Assembly: GCA_035353175.1 (NCBI GenBank)
Contig: DAOPZC010000020.1
Coordinates: forward strand, 1-63,104
Source of the DNA: DAOPZC01 sp035353175
GTDB taxonomy: Bacteria; Verrucomicrobiota; Kiritimatiellia; RFP12; UBA1067
Length of the DNA stretch: 63,104 bases
Direction: 5' to 3'
A program made the translations under genes and the position numbers. The notes below the pieces were generated by a model. It was not told the DNA's origin, ran no database searches, and saw only the letters and a list, made by a program, of their open reading frames with translations. This document shows, one piece after another, positions 16,190-24,538 of this stretch (position 1 is the first letter of the stretch; every line of letters starts with the position of its first letter).

Positions 16190-17148
16190 GGCGGGGAGCG
16201 TCTCCAGCAGCGGGTCATGCGGTCGCCTTCGGGGGCAGCGGGGGGCGTGTCGGCGTGGCAGCGGGGGCTCGCGTCGGTGCAGCGCGGCGCGAAGGCGCAG
16301 CCGGCGGGCCAGGCGTCGGGCGAGGGCACGGTGCCGGGGATGTCCTGCAAAGGGGTGTTGCGCGGCGCGTCGAGCAGGGGAACCGCTGCCAGCAGGCCGC
16401 GCGTATACGGGTGCCGCGGCTGAGACAGAACCTCCGTCACCGCGCCGGTTTCGACGACCTGTCCGGCGTACATGACGTAGACGCGCGACATGCGGCCGGC
16501 CACGAGTCCGAGGTTGTGGGTGATGAGCAGGACCGCCATGTTGTAGGTGTCGGCCAGCGCGTCGATCAGGTCGAGCACCTGGCGCTGCGTGGTGACATCG
16601 AGCGCCGTGGTGGGCTCGTCCGCCACCAGCAGTTTCGGGCGGGCAGCGAGCGCCATGGCCAGCATGACGCGCTGCTGTTGTCCGCCGCTGAGTTGGCAGG
16701 GATAGGCCTGCGCGGCGCGCGCGGGGTCGGGCAGCCCGGTCTTCGAGAGCAGGCCGATGGTCGTGGCGAGACGGTCGGCGCGGCGCAGGCCCGGGAGGCA
16801 TTCCGCGATCTGGTCGCAGACGCGCATGACCGGGTTGAGGCTGGCGGAGGGATCCTGAAAAACGTAGGCGATGCCGCGTCCCCGCACGCCGGCTAAACCG
16901 CGGGGGTCCAGCGACAAGGTGTCGTGGCCCTCGAAATTCACGTGGCCGGACAGCCGCGCGCGGTCGGTCGGCGAGAGGCGTGTCAGGGCCAAGGCGGTGA
17001 GGCTTTTGCCGCAGCCGCTCTCGCCCACGAGGGCGACGCGTTCGCCGCCGCGGACGGTCAGCGAGACGCCCCGCACCGGCGTCGTTGCGACGCCTTCATG
17101 ACGAAAGGTGACGGCGAGATCCTCAACCTGGAGAAGCGGTTCTGACAT
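16180..17148 (-). CDS. Oligopeptide/dipeptide ABC transporter ATP-binding protein (DppD/OppD-like)
   Basis: This 322-aa ATPase has Walker A GESGCGKSL, the Q-loop FQDPSASLNPVM, the signature LSGGQQQRVM and Walker B LLVADEPTTALD. It ends with the oligopeptide-transporter C-terminal extension including GCAFAPRC, whose cysteines in DppD-type proteins can bind a [4Fe-4S] cluster; here Cys residues are seen in CAFAPRCTDASPRCH and CWRRSPPCS. The start ATG lies only 9 bases from a TATACT -10-like hexamer on the same strand, suggesting a leaderless or nearly leaderless mRNA. It forms a two-gene unit with the DppF-like gene. Confidence 0.87.
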   Translation of the reverse strand: MSEPLLQVEDLAVTFRHEGVATTPVRGVSLTVRGGERVALVGESGCGKSLTALALTRLSPTDRARLSGHVNFEGHDTLSLDPRGLAGVRGRGIAYVFQDPSASLNPVMRVCDQIAECLPGLRRADRLATTIGLLSKTGLPDPARAAQAYPCQLSGGQQQRVMLAMALAARPKLLVADEPTTALDVTTQRQVLDLIDALADTYNMAVLLITHNLGLVAGRMSRVYVMYAGQVVETGAVTEVLSQPRHPYTRGLLAAVPLLDAPRNTPLQDIPGTVPSPDAWPAGCAFAPRCTDASPRCHADTPPAAPEGDRMTRCWRRSPPCS

Positions 17149-17157
17149 TACAGGGAT

Positions 17158-17163
17158 AGTATA
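17158..17163 (-). promoter_or_regulatory. Candidate -10 element for the DppD-DppF unit
   Basis: On the minus strand the hexamer TATACT ends 9 bases before the ATG at 17148, so a transcript from it would start at or within a few bases of the start codon. No good -35 hexamer is visible 16-18 bp upstream. There is also no Shine-Dalgarno sequence (bases before the ATG read ATCCCTGTA). Confidence 0.35.
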
Positions 17164-17210
17164 ACGGGAAGTCGCGCGGGGCGGGAACAGAAAAAACGGA
17201 GAAACCGGAC

Positions 17211-17239
17211 TTTGTTTCAGTCAGCAAAACGGGCATAAT
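17211..17239 (+). promoter_or_regulatory. Candidate sigma70-type promoter for the chromate transporter genes
   Basis: TTTGTT (17211-17216) and CATAAT (17234-17239) are separated by 17 bp. The predicted start point falls around 17246, next to the TTG start codon at 17248, so this mRNA too might be leaderless. It is divergent from the candidate -10 at 17158-17163. Confidence 0.35.
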
Positions 17240-17247
17240 GACTCACC

Positions 17248-17811
17248 TTGAAAAACTTACCGGCACAAGCGACGTTTTGGCAGATCTTCGTGAGTTTCAC
17301 AAAGGTGGGGGCCGTGCTTTTCGGCGGCGGTTACGCGATGCTGCCGCTGCTGGAGCGGGAGGTCGTGAACCGGCGCGCGTGGTGCCGTTTCGAAGAGATG
17401 GCCGACTACTATGCGATGGCGCAGCTGGTGCCCGGCGTCGTGGCGGTCAACACGGCGATGCTGATCGGCCATCGCCTGCGCGGCTTTTGGGGAACGGCCG
17501 CGGCGACGCTCGGCGTCGTGTGTGCCCCTTTTTTTGTGATTCTCGCGTATGCGGTCGCGTTTGACCGGATGGCGGGTTCGACGCTGCTGGCGGACGCCAT
17601 GTCCGGTTTGCGCCCGGCGGTTGCCGGGCTGATGCTGGGCGTGGCCTATACGATGTTCGGCCGCAGCCGCAAAACGAAATTGGGGCTGGCCGTCTCCCTG
17701 CTGGTCGTGTTCCTTGTGCTCGTGTGCGGGGTGAGCGCCGTGAACGTGATCTTGGCGGGCGTGGCGGCGGGCGTGATCTGGTTCGCGGCGGTCTTCAGAA
17801 AACGGACATGA
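17248..17811 (+). CDS. chrA: Chromate transporter, N-terminal half (short-chain CHR protein)
   Basis: This 187-aa membrane protein is one of a pair of short CHR-family proteins; together two such halves make the equivalent of full-length ChrA, an inner-membrane antiporter that exports chromate. Seen: the N-terminal FTKVGAVLFGGGYAMLPLL motif and MAQLVPGVVAVNTAMLIGHR, both diagnostic, followed by hydrophobic segments. The only in-frame start after the upstream stop is TTG at 17248; no Shine-Dalgarno sequence precedes it. The stop overlaps the ATG of the second half as ATGA. Transport of other anions is possible, as many CHR proteins are untested. Confidence 0.85.
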   Translation: MKNLPAQATFWQIFVSFTKVGAVLFGGGYAMLPLLEREVVNRRAWCRFEEMADYYAMAQLVPGVVAVNTAMLIGHRLRGFWGTAAATLGVVCAPFFVILAYAVAFDRMAGSTLLADAMSGLRPAVAGLMLGVAYTMFGRSRKTKLGLAVSLLVVFLVLVCGVSAVNVILAGVAAGVIWFAAVFRKRT

Positions 17812-18398
17812 ACCTATTTCTTAAACTGGCCTATGCGTTTTTCAAGATCGGCATTCTGACCGTCGGCGGCGGGCTGGCCATGATCCCCATTATCCAGCAT
17901 GAGATGGTGAGCCGCGGGTGGTTGGACAACCAGCAGTTCCTGGACATCCTCGGCATCGCCCAGATGACGCCGGGGCCGATGTCGGTGAATACGGCTACGT
18001 TCGTGGGCTACCGGGTGATCGGCGCGGCGCATCCGGGGTCGGTCGGGATCGCGGTGGCGGGCGCGCTGGTCGGGACGCTGGCGGTGTGCGCGCCGTCGCT
18101 GGTCTGCATCAACCTGTTCGGGGCGTTTTGGAACCGCAACCGCAATCATCCCTGCATGGTGCGGGTGTTCGACATTTTGCGTCCGCTCGTGACGGGCCTG
18201 GTGATCACGGCGGCGGTCCTGCTGGTGCTGAACGCGCTGTGGGGCGATTCTTTCAGGGAGGTGCTGGACCGCGTGCCCGATTTCCGGATGGCCGCCATTG
18301 TGGCGCTGGCGTTCGTGCTGACCGCGTTCACGAAAGTGTCGCCCGTCTACATCCTGTTGGGTGGCGCGTGCGCTGGCCTGTTGCTGGGCTTGTGCTAG
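17808..18398 (+). CDS. Chromate transporter, second half (short-chain CHR protein)
   Basis: This 196-aa membrane protein is the partner of the previous gene and overlaps it by ATGA. It carries the same family motifs (FFKIGILTVGGGLAMIPII near residue 9 and LGIAQMTPGPMSVNTATFVGYR), then several hydrophobic segments. The two halves insert with opposite topology in known two-gene CHR systems and act as a heterodimer. The nucleotidyltransferase gene follows 8 bp after its stop, so it may be on the same transcript. Confidence 0.85.
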   Translation: MNLFLKLAYAFFKIGILTVGGGLAMIPIIQHEMVSRGWLDNQQFLDILGIAQMTPGPMSVNTATFVGYRVIGAAHPGSVGIAVAGALVGTLAVCAPSLVCINLFGAFWNRNRNHPCMVRVFDILRPLVTGLVITAAVLLVLNALWGDSFREVLDRVPDFRMAAIVALAFVLTAFTKVSPVYILLGGACAGLLLGLC

Positions 18399-18406
18399 GA
18401 GTACCG

Positions 18407-19786
18407 ATGACCGTGCGTTTTCTACAGAGCGATGAGGCGATGGCGCGTGTCGCCCGCGGCGTGGCCCGCGAGTTGACCCGCGCAGGGCACATCGCCTTCT
18501 TCGCCGGCGGATGCGTGCGCGACGCGCTGTTGGCCCGGGCGCTCAAGGACATCGACATCGCGACCTCGGCGACGCCGGACCAGGTGGAGGCGCTCTTCCA
18601 AGGGCAGACCGTCGCGGTCGGCAAGGCGTTCGGCGTGGTGTTGGTCCTGCGCGAGGGTTTCCAGTTCGATGTGGCCACGTTCCGCACGGACGGCGCGTAC
18701 GCGGACGGGCGGCATCCTGACCGCGTGACGTTCGCGACGCCCGAGGGCGACGCGCAGCGGCGCGACTTCACCGTCAACGGGCTTTTCTGCGATCCCGTGA
18801 GCGGCGAGGTGCTGGACTTCGTGGGCGGACTGGCTGACCTCGACGCGCGGGTGATCCGGGCGATCGGCGATCCCGAGGCGCGGTTCCGCGAGGACCATTT
18901 GCGGATGTTGCGGGCGGTGCGCTTCGCGTCGGTGCTGGATTTCGGGGTGGATGACGCGACGCGCGCGGCCGTGGCCGCGCACGCGGACTGGATACAAACG
19001 GTCAGCGTCGAGCGGGTCGCGGCGGAGGTGACGCGGCTGATCTGCGAGTCGCCGCGTCCGTCGGTCGGACTGAATCTGCTGCGTGAAACCGGCTTGCTGA
19101 AACACTTTCTGCCCGAGGCCGACGCCTTGTACGGCACGGCGCAGCCACCTCAGTTCCATCCCGAGGGGGATGTCTGGACGCACACCTGCCTGATGCTGGA
19201 CGACGTGGCGCCGCCGCGCGAGCCGGTCTTGGCGTGGTCGATCCTGCTGCACGACGTCGGCAAGCCGGTCACGTTCTGCGAGGAGCCGGACGCGGCGACG
19301 GGCGGAACGCGGATCCGGTTCCCTTGCCATGCGCCGGTCGGCGCGGCGCTTGCTGAATCGATTCTGCTGCGTCTGAAACAGCCGTCGGCCCTGGTCGAAA
19401 AGGTCAAGGCGGTGGTCTCCGGACATATGCAGTTTGTGGAGGCCGAGAAGATGCGGCGGTCCAAACTGCGCCGCTTCATGGGAAGCGATTGCTTCCCCGT
19501 GCTGCTGGACCTCATGCGCGTGGACATTCTGCGCAGCAACGGGGACCTGACGGCGTGGCGCTTTCTGAAAGAGAGCTTCGAGGCCTTCCGTTCCGAGCCG
19601 GTTTTGCCGGAACCGTTAGTGCGTGGCCGCGACTTGATGGCGTGGGGCGTGGCGCCGGGGCCTGAGATGGGGGTGCTGCTCGGCGAACTCTACGATGCAC
19701 AGCTCGAGGGGCGGGTGATGTCGCTCGCGCAGGCCCGCGAATTTGTCGGCGAACGGCGCGGCCACGGGAACCTTCATCGGAATTAG
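18407..19786 (+). CDS. CCA-adding enzyme/poly(A) polymerase family tRNA nucleotidyltransferase
   Basis: This 459-aa class II nucleotidyltransferase adds nucleotides to RNA 3' ends (CCA on tRNA, or A only). Seen: motif A with FFAGGCVRDALL and DIDIAT (the two catalytic Asp) at residues about 27-48, the RRDFTVNGLF motif, the REDHLRMLRAVRF RNA-binding motif, and an HD domain with ILLHDVGKPVTF. AGGAG lies 5 bases before the ATG at 18407, which fixes the start. Which bases it adds cannot be told from sequence. Confidence 0.88.
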   Translation: MTVRFLQSDEAMARVARGVARELTRAGHIAFFAGGCVRDALLARALKDIDIATSATPDQVEALFQGQTVAVGKAFGVVLVLREGFQFDVATFRTDGAYADGRHPDRVTFATPEGDAQRRDFTVNGLFCDPVSGEVLDFVGGLADLDARVIRAIGDPEARFREDHLRMLRAVRFASVLDFGVDDATRAAVAAHADWIQTVSVERVAAEVTRLICESPRPSVGLNLLRETGLLKHFLPEADALYGTAQPPQFHPEGDVWTHTCLMLDDVAPPREPVLAWSILLHDVGKPVTFCEEPDAATGGTRIRFPCHAPVGAALAESILLRLKQPSALVEKVKAVVSGHMQFVEAEKMRRSKLRRFMGSDCFPVLLDLMRVDILRSNGDLTAWRFLKESFEAFRSEPVLPEPLVRGRDLMAWGVAPGPEMGVLLGELYDAQLEGRVMSLAQAREFVGERRGHGNLHRN

Positions 19787-19794
19787 CCAGTGGC

Positions 19795-19814
19795 ACCGAC
19801 AGCGACCGACAGCG
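19795..19814. repeat. Two tandem copies of ACCGACAGCG
   Basis: A 10-bp unit is repeated exactly once, directly upstream of a promoter-like sequence. Its function is unknown and it may be a small slippage product. Confidence 0.5.
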
Positions 19815-19818
19815 CTTC

Positions 19819-19847
19819 TTGCGGCCAAGGTTGTATTTTGGTATAAA
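19819..19847 (+). promoter_or_regulatory. Candidate sigma70-type promoter for the LolA-like/DUF21 operon
   Basis: TTGCGG (19819-19824) and TATAAA (19842-19847) are separated by 17 bp, in a locally AT-rich spacer, about 50 bp before the start of the LolA-like gene. Confidence 0.5.
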
Positions 19848-19895
19848 AGAAACAAAAGCGCCCATTTTTATGGACTGCGGCGCAACGAGGTGGTT

Positions 19896-20666
19896 TTGAA
19901 GAAGACACTGATGTTGATCATTCTCGCGGCGGGGACGGCGGAGCTTTCCCTTTGCGCGGAGCGGGCCAATCGGCCGGCGACCGAACAGGCGGCCGCGGAG
20001 GAAAACCTGACGGCGGCGGAAACGTTGCGGGTCTGCACCCAGATCATTCCGTCCGACCGGCTGTTGCTGACGGGGTCGCTGACGGTCCGCAAGCTGCGTG
20101 GCATCGTGTTGGCCGAGCAGCCGTTCAAGCTGATGATGGAGTGGGGCGCCAAGACGCCCACGGCCGAGGTTTTGCTGCTGGATGCGGAGGGGACCTCCGT
20201 GGTTGAACGGGCTGTTCTCACGCGTCCTGCGGGGCAAGCCGCGCAGATCAAGCTGTATGAGGGGCCGGAGCAGAAACCGGTGGAGGCCCCGTCGTATGCC
20301 GGCCGCATCCGGGGCACGGACATGACATGGATGGATTTGACGCTTGATTTTTTGTGGTGGAAGGATGTGCGTTTTGACGACGCGCCGCGGGGGGATAGCC
20401 ACAACGGGCGGGACTGCGATATTCTGGTGACGGTGCCGCCCGCGCCGATTCCCGGTTGTTCGGCGGTGCGCGTCTGGGTGGACCGGCAGCTGCGGTGTGT
20501 GATGCAAGCCGAACAGCTTGACCCGCAGGGCAACCCCGTGCGCAAAATGTGGGTGCAGCGGGTCAAGAAGATCGGGGATCGCTGGATGATCCGCGACATG
20601 GAGATCGAAAGCCTGAACAGCGGGCACCGGACCACGCTGTTCGTGGATGACGTTTCGGAGCCATGA
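19896..20666 (+). CDS. Outer-membrane lipoprotein-sorting (LolA-like) protein
   Basis: This exported protein of about 256 aa starts with KKTLMLIILAAGTAELSLCAE, a Sec signal peptide (break at Ala-Glu). The mature part, rich in beta-strand-like stretches (LTGSLTVRKLRGIVLAEQPFKLMMEWG, FLWWKDVRFDD, MWVQRVKKIGDRWMIRDMEIESL), matches the outer-membrane lipoprotein-sorting family PF17131. The start is taken as the TTG at 19896 after AACGAGG; a GTG at 19890 is the alternative. Its stop overlaps the ATG of the DUF21-CBS gene as ATGA. Related proteins are often encoded with lipid or lipoprotein exporters; none is present here. Confidence 0.65.
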   Translation: MKKTLMLIILAAGTAELSLCAERANRPATEQAAAEENLTAAETLRVCTQIIPSDRLLLTGSLTVRKLRGIVLAEQPFKLMMEWGAKTPTAEVLLLDAEGTSVVERAVLTRPAGQAAQIKLYEGPEQKPVEAPSYAGRIRGTDMTWMDLTLDFLWWKDVRFDDAPRGDSHNGRDCDILVTVPPAPIPGCSAVRVWVDRQLRCVMQAEQLDPQGNPVRKMWVQRVKKIGDRWMIRDMEIESLNSGHRTTLFVDDVSEP

Positions 20667-21970
20667 ACCCTTTTTCATTACTGGGCAATGGGGTGCTGCT
20701 GCTGTTTCTTTTTACGCTCTCGGCTTTTTTCTCGGGGAGCGAGACCGTCCTTTTTTCTCTTTCACCTATTCAGGTGCAACGCATCCGCAATCGGAATGCC
20801 GTGGCGGGGGCCCGGCTGGAGACGCTGTTGGGCGATCCGGCCCTGATCCTTTCGACCTTGCTGGTCGGCAACACGCTGGTCAATTTCGCCATCGCGAGCG
20901 TCGGCTATGTGGTGATCGACAGCCTTATTCCCCGGTGGAGCGAGGCGATCGCGATTCCGCTCATGACGGTCTCGTTGCTGCTGTTCGGCGAAGTCACACC
21001 CAAGCGCGTCGCCATCAACAACGCCGAACGCCTTGCGCCGCTGTGCAGCCGGCTTCTGCTCTTTTGGCTCTGGCTGCTGCGGCCTTTCAATGTCGTGCTG
21101 ACGGCCGGTTCGCGCGTGTTCAAGAAGTCGTTGCGCCGGGAACGCCGGGCCCTTCTGACCGATGAGTTGCGGACGGTGGTCGAGGTTGGCGAGGAGCAGG
21201 GCGTGCTCGACGCGGAGGAGGCGTCGATGGTCGACGGCATCCTGCGGCTGTCCGAATTGATGGCCAGCGACGAGATGACCCCGCGCGTCGACATGGTGGG
21301 GTTGGATTTGGACACGCCTTTGGAACAGCAGCTCGCGACCGCCCGGAATGCCCGGTATCGGCATCTGCCGGTGTATGTGCGGACGCCGGATGCGATCGAA
21401 GGGTTTGCGGACGCGGTCCAGTTCCTGCTGGATCCGGCGCACGATCTGCGCAAGGCCACGACGCCGGCCCTGTTCGTTCCCGAGAATGTGTCCTTGGATG
21501 ACCTGCTGGTCACGTTTCAACGCAGCGGCAAGCACATCGCCTGCGTGCTGGATGAATATGGCGGGACCGCCGGCCTGATCACGCGCGGGGATATCCTGGA
21601 GCTGATTACGGCACCCGTGTTGAAGAACGCCGCGGGAGCGGGGGAATCGATCCGCCGGCTTCAGGGGGACACGTGGCTGATTGAAGGCACGGTCAGCTTG
21701 GATGAGATCAACCGCCAGCTCGAGCTCGGGCTGGAGGCGGACGATGCGGACCGTATGGCGGGGTGGATCACGTTCCATGCGGGACGGCTGCTCCAGGTGG
21801 GTCAAACCGTCGAGGCGCAGGGCTGTCGCGCCACGGTGCGGCGGCTGCGGAAGCGCCGGATCGAGGCCGTGCAGCTGGAGATTCTCGAGCATCCGGACGA
21901 GGACTTGGAAGACCTCCCCGAGGGCGATGATTTCTTGGGTGAGGGCTCGGAGGAGGACGCCTTGCTGTGA
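20663..21970 (+). CDS. DUF21-CBS domain protein (CNNM/hemolysin C-like membrane protein)
   Basis: This 435-aa protein has the layout DUF21 membrane domain (about 1-145, with FFSGSETVLFSLSP and TPKRVAINN), a CBS pair (about 200-320, with DEMTPRVDMVGL and VLDEYGGTAGLITRGDILE) and a C-terminal CorC/HlyC domain. Such proteins are linked to Mg2+/Co2+ transport. The stop overlaps the GTG of the next DUF21-CBS gene as GTGA, so the two are translated together and may form a hetero-oligomer. The acidic tail (EDLEDLPEGDDF) is notable. Confidence 0.85.
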   Translation: MNPFSLLGNGVLLLFLFTLSAFFSGSETVLFSLSPIQVQRIRNRNAVAGARLETLLGDPALILSTLLVGNTLVNFAIASVGYVVIDSLIPRWSEAIAIPLMTVSLLLFGEVTPKRVAINNAERLAPLCSRLLLFWLWLLRPFNVVLTAGSRVFKKSLRRERRALLTDELRTVVEVGEEQGVLDAEEASMVDGILRLSELMASDEMTPRVDMVGLDLDTPLEQQLATARNARYRHLPVYVRTPDAIEGFADAVQFLLDPAHDLRKATTPALFVPENVSLDDLLVTFQRSGKHIACVLDEYGGTAGLITRGDILELITAPVLKNAAGAGESIRRLQGDTWLIEGTVSLDEINRQLELGLEADDADRMAGWITFHAGRLLQVGQTVEAQGCRATVRRLRKRRIEAVQLEILEHPDEDLEDLPEGDDFLGEGSEEDALL

Positions 21971-22962
21971 GCGCGGAACTTTACATCCTCGCGATTCCGC
22001 TTTGCTTTGTGGCCTCGGCCTTCTTTTCCGGCACGGAGTCGGGCTCTTTGTCGATCAACCATGCCCGGCTGATGCACCTGGTGCGGAGCGGGTCGAAGGC
22101 CGCAAAGATATTGAGCGGTTATCTGCTGAGCCTGCAGCGGTTTCTGACCACGATTCTGGTCGGCAACAACCTGGTGAACGTGATGCTGTCGACGCTTTCG
22201 GCCAGCTTGGCGCAGCTCTGTTTTCCGGGGCACCGTTTCCTGCAGACGGTGTGGGCGGTGGCGATGGCGTTTATGATGCTGTTTTTTTGCGAGTATCTGC
22301 CGAAACTCTTCTTCACGACGCGTCCGCTGCGGCGCACCCTGTGGGTCGTGCGCGTCTTCTACGTGGTGGAGAAACTGCTGACGCCGCTGACGTTTCTGGT
22401 GTTGCTGCTGACGGAATGGCTGGTGCCGAAGGGCCGCAAAGGCGCGGATCAGCGGTTCCTGATGACGCGCGAGTACATTCAGAACGTGGTCAGCGACGCC
22501 AAAGACGGCTCGCGGATCACGGCCTTCGAACGTCTGATGATCAACCGCGTGCTGACCCTGCAATCCCAGACGGCGGCGCAAGTGATGACGCCGCTGGCCC
22601 GCGTCACGAAAACGGCGGGGCTGTCTCCCTTGGAGGTGTGCTTCAGGGCGGTGCGCGATTCCGGGCACGTGCGCTTGCCGGTTTTCAGCGAGGACGGCGC
22701 ACGGTGCGTCGGGGTGCTGAACGTCTTGGATGTGTTGGCCTCGGCACCCGATCCCGAGAAGAAGCGCGCGTGCGACTGCATGCAGCCCCCGTTTTTTGTG
22801 AACGCGGATGAGCGCGCGGACGACGTGCTGCCGCTGATGCGGAAGAACCGCCAGCCGATGGCGATCGTGCGCCAGCGGGACGGCGATGCCGTGCTGGGCA
22901 TCATCACCGAAGAGAATGTGCTGTACGCGTTGACGGGAAGCCTGCAGAAGGGCAACGTCTAA
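21967..22962 (+). CDS. DUF21-CBS domain protein, second copy
   Basis: This 331-aa protein is a shorter paralogue of its neighbour: a DUF21 domain (FFSGTESGSLSINHARL, VGNNLVNVMLSTLSA, CEYLPKLFF) and a CBS pair (AQVMTPLARVTK to GIITEENVLYALTG), but no CorC/HlyC domain. It starts at a GTG overlapping the upstream TGA. Its stop overlaps, by 4 bp, the stop of the convergent histidine kinase gene. A role in divalent cation homeostasis is inferred from the family. Confidence 0.83.
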   Translation: MSAELYILAIPLCFVASAFFSGTESGSLSINHARLMHLVRSGSKAAKILSGYLLSLQRFLTTILVGNNLVNVMLSTLSASLAQLCFPGHRFLQTVWAVAMAFMMLFFCEYLPKLFFTTRPLRRTLWVVRVFYVVEKLLTPLTFLVLLLTEWLVPKGRKGADQRFLMTREYIQNVVSDAKDGSRITAFERLMINRVLTLQSQTAAQVMTPLARVTKTAGLSPLEVCFRAVRDSGHVRLPVFSEDGARCVGVLNVLDVLASAPDPEKKRACDCMQPPFFVNADERADDVLPLMRKNRQPMAIVRQRDGDAVLGIITEENVLYALTGSLQKGNV

Positions 22963-24533
22963 ACGCGTATGGCGGCGGGCAGGACGAGCCGGAAGGCGAT
23001 CCAGCCCTCGCGCGTTTCGGTGGCGTCCACGGTGAGGTCGCCGCTGTGCGCCCGGCTGATTTCTCGCGCCAGGCTCAAGCCCAGCCCGCTTCCGTCCACC
23101 CGGCGGGTCCGCGAAGGGTCGCCGCGGTAGAAACGGTCGAAGAGCCGCTCCCGGTCGAGGCTCTGGCCTGGGACTGTGGTGTTGGCAAGAGTGAAGGTGA
23201 CGGCTTTCTCGTCGCGCCGCAGGCCGCACTCGATGATGCCGTTCTCGTGGTTGTATTTCACGGCGTTGCTGAAAAGGTTCTGCAGGACTTGGCGAATCAG
23301 GTCGGGGTCTGCCTGCACATGGATGCCCGGCTCGATATCCTTGTGCAACGTCAATCCCGGCGCCAGCAGCGGCGCGTCTTCCAAAAGAATGCCGACTTCA
23401 TCGGACAGACACACGTTTTCCAGAGAGAGCCGTAACTGCCCGGAATCGCTCTGCGCCAGCAGCAACAGTTTCCGGACAATCGATTTCAGGCGTTGGACCT
23501 CCTCCAGCAGATCGGCATAGGTGCGCTGCTGGTCGGATCCGGACGGGGCGCTTTGTATCACCTGGTTCAGCTGCCCCTGCAGAATGGTCAGCGGCGTCTT
23601 CAGCTCGTGGGCGGCGTCGGCGCTGAAGCGCACGGCCTGGTTGAAACTTGTCTCAAGACGGGACAGCATGCCGTTGATCACGTCGATCAGGGCCTGAAAT
23701 TCGCGGTCGGCTCCGGGAATCTGCACGCGCTGATGGAGGCCCTTCGCGGTCATGTTTCCCGCAATTCGCGTGAGGATCTTGACGGGGCGCAACGCCTGGC
23801 CGGCCAGCAGCCAGCCGGCCGCGGCGAGCAGCAGCAGGCCAATTGAGCCCACGGACATGAATGTCGTCCTGAACCGTTTGATCTCGGACTGGAGTTCCGC
23901 CATGTCGATTCCCAGGAACAGGGTGTCACGCCCGTTACGGAGAATGACGAACCGCCAGTTGCGATCTTCTGACCGAAGGCCGAGAAAGCGCGGTTGGGAG
24001 CGCCACATCCGCATCGGCGGTTTCTTTCCGTCGTGCCTGTGTAACGGTGGCAAGTCCCGTGGCGGTTTCTGCAGATCGCGTTCCCCGTCGGGTTTTGGCT
24101 GCGCGGGGGGGGCTTCAAGCTCAGGATGCTCGCGAATCGCCTCGGGCATTGGCAGATCGCGAAACATTTCGAATTTCGGGGGTTCGGGTGGCTCTTCAAG
24201 CTCCGGCAGCTCGAGTCCTGCGACGGTGAGTGCCCGGGGCCAGCGTTCGGAGGTGTAGACCGGTGCGCCATCGCTGTCAATGACGTTGATGAGGTACGTC
24301 GGCCGGTTGGTCGCGCCGTAAAGAGAGGACAGGCTTTTGTCAAACTGGGACCATTGTTCGGGGAAGGGGGGGTGGCGCAACTGGCCGTCGGCCAGCGTGA
24401 AAAGATTGCGGTCGATCCGTTCGACCCCGACGCGCCGGACGACCGACATGAAAAGGCTGGTGAAGGCGACCAAGATTATCCCTGAGGTCGCGAAAGCGAA
24501 AAGCGCTATTTTCAGTTTGAAGGAGCGCAACAT
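22959..24533 (-). CDS. Sensor histidine kinase of an envelope two-component system
   Basis: This 524-aa inner-membrane kinase has TM segments at about 13-32 and 226-247, a periplasmic loop between them, a HAMP linker, the H-box SADAAHELKTPL with His309, the N-box FSNAVKYN near 421-428 and G-box GSGLGLSLAR near 481-490. The periplasmic loop has an unusual stretch rich in Pro, Glu and His (about 110-173, e.g. ELEEPPEPPKFE and LHRHDGKKPPM), which could bind metal ions or cell-wall polymers. It lies 5 bp after the response regulator gene, in the CusS/QseC arrangement. Autophosphorylation of His309 and transfer to Asp51 of the regulator are the family expectation. Confidence 0.9.
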   Translation of the reverse strand: MLRSFKLKIALFAFATSGIILVAFTSLFMSVVRRVGVERIDRNLFTLADGQLRHPPFPEQWSQFDKSLSSLYGATNRPTYLINVIDSDGAPVYTSERWPRALTVAGLELPELEEPPEPPKFEMFRDLPMPEAIREHPELEAPPAQPKPDGERDLQKPPRDLPPLHRHDGKKPPMRMWRSQPRFLGLRSEDRNWRFVILRNGRDTLFLGIDMAELQSEIKRFRTTFMSVGSIGLLLLAAAGWLLAGQALRPVKILTRIAGNMTAKGLHQRVQIPGADREFQALIDVINGMLSRLETSFNQAVRFSADAAHELKTPLTILQGQLNQVIQSAPSGSDQQRTYADLLEEVQRLKSIVRKLLLLAQSDSGQLRLSLENVCLSDEVGILLEDAPLLAPGLTLHKDIEPGIHVQADPDLIRQVLQNLFSNAVKYNHENGIIECGLRRDEKAVTFTLANTTVPGQSLDRERLFDRFYRGDPSRTRRVDGSGLGLSLAREISRAHSGDLTVDATETREGWIAFRLVLPAAIRV

Positions 24534-24538
24534 GGGGT

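Noticed and set aside
20663..22962. Pair of DUF21-CBS genes as haemolysins
   Set aside because: The old haemolysin name is a family label. The domain layout fits CNNM/CorC-type ion transport proteins and nothing suggests toxin activity.
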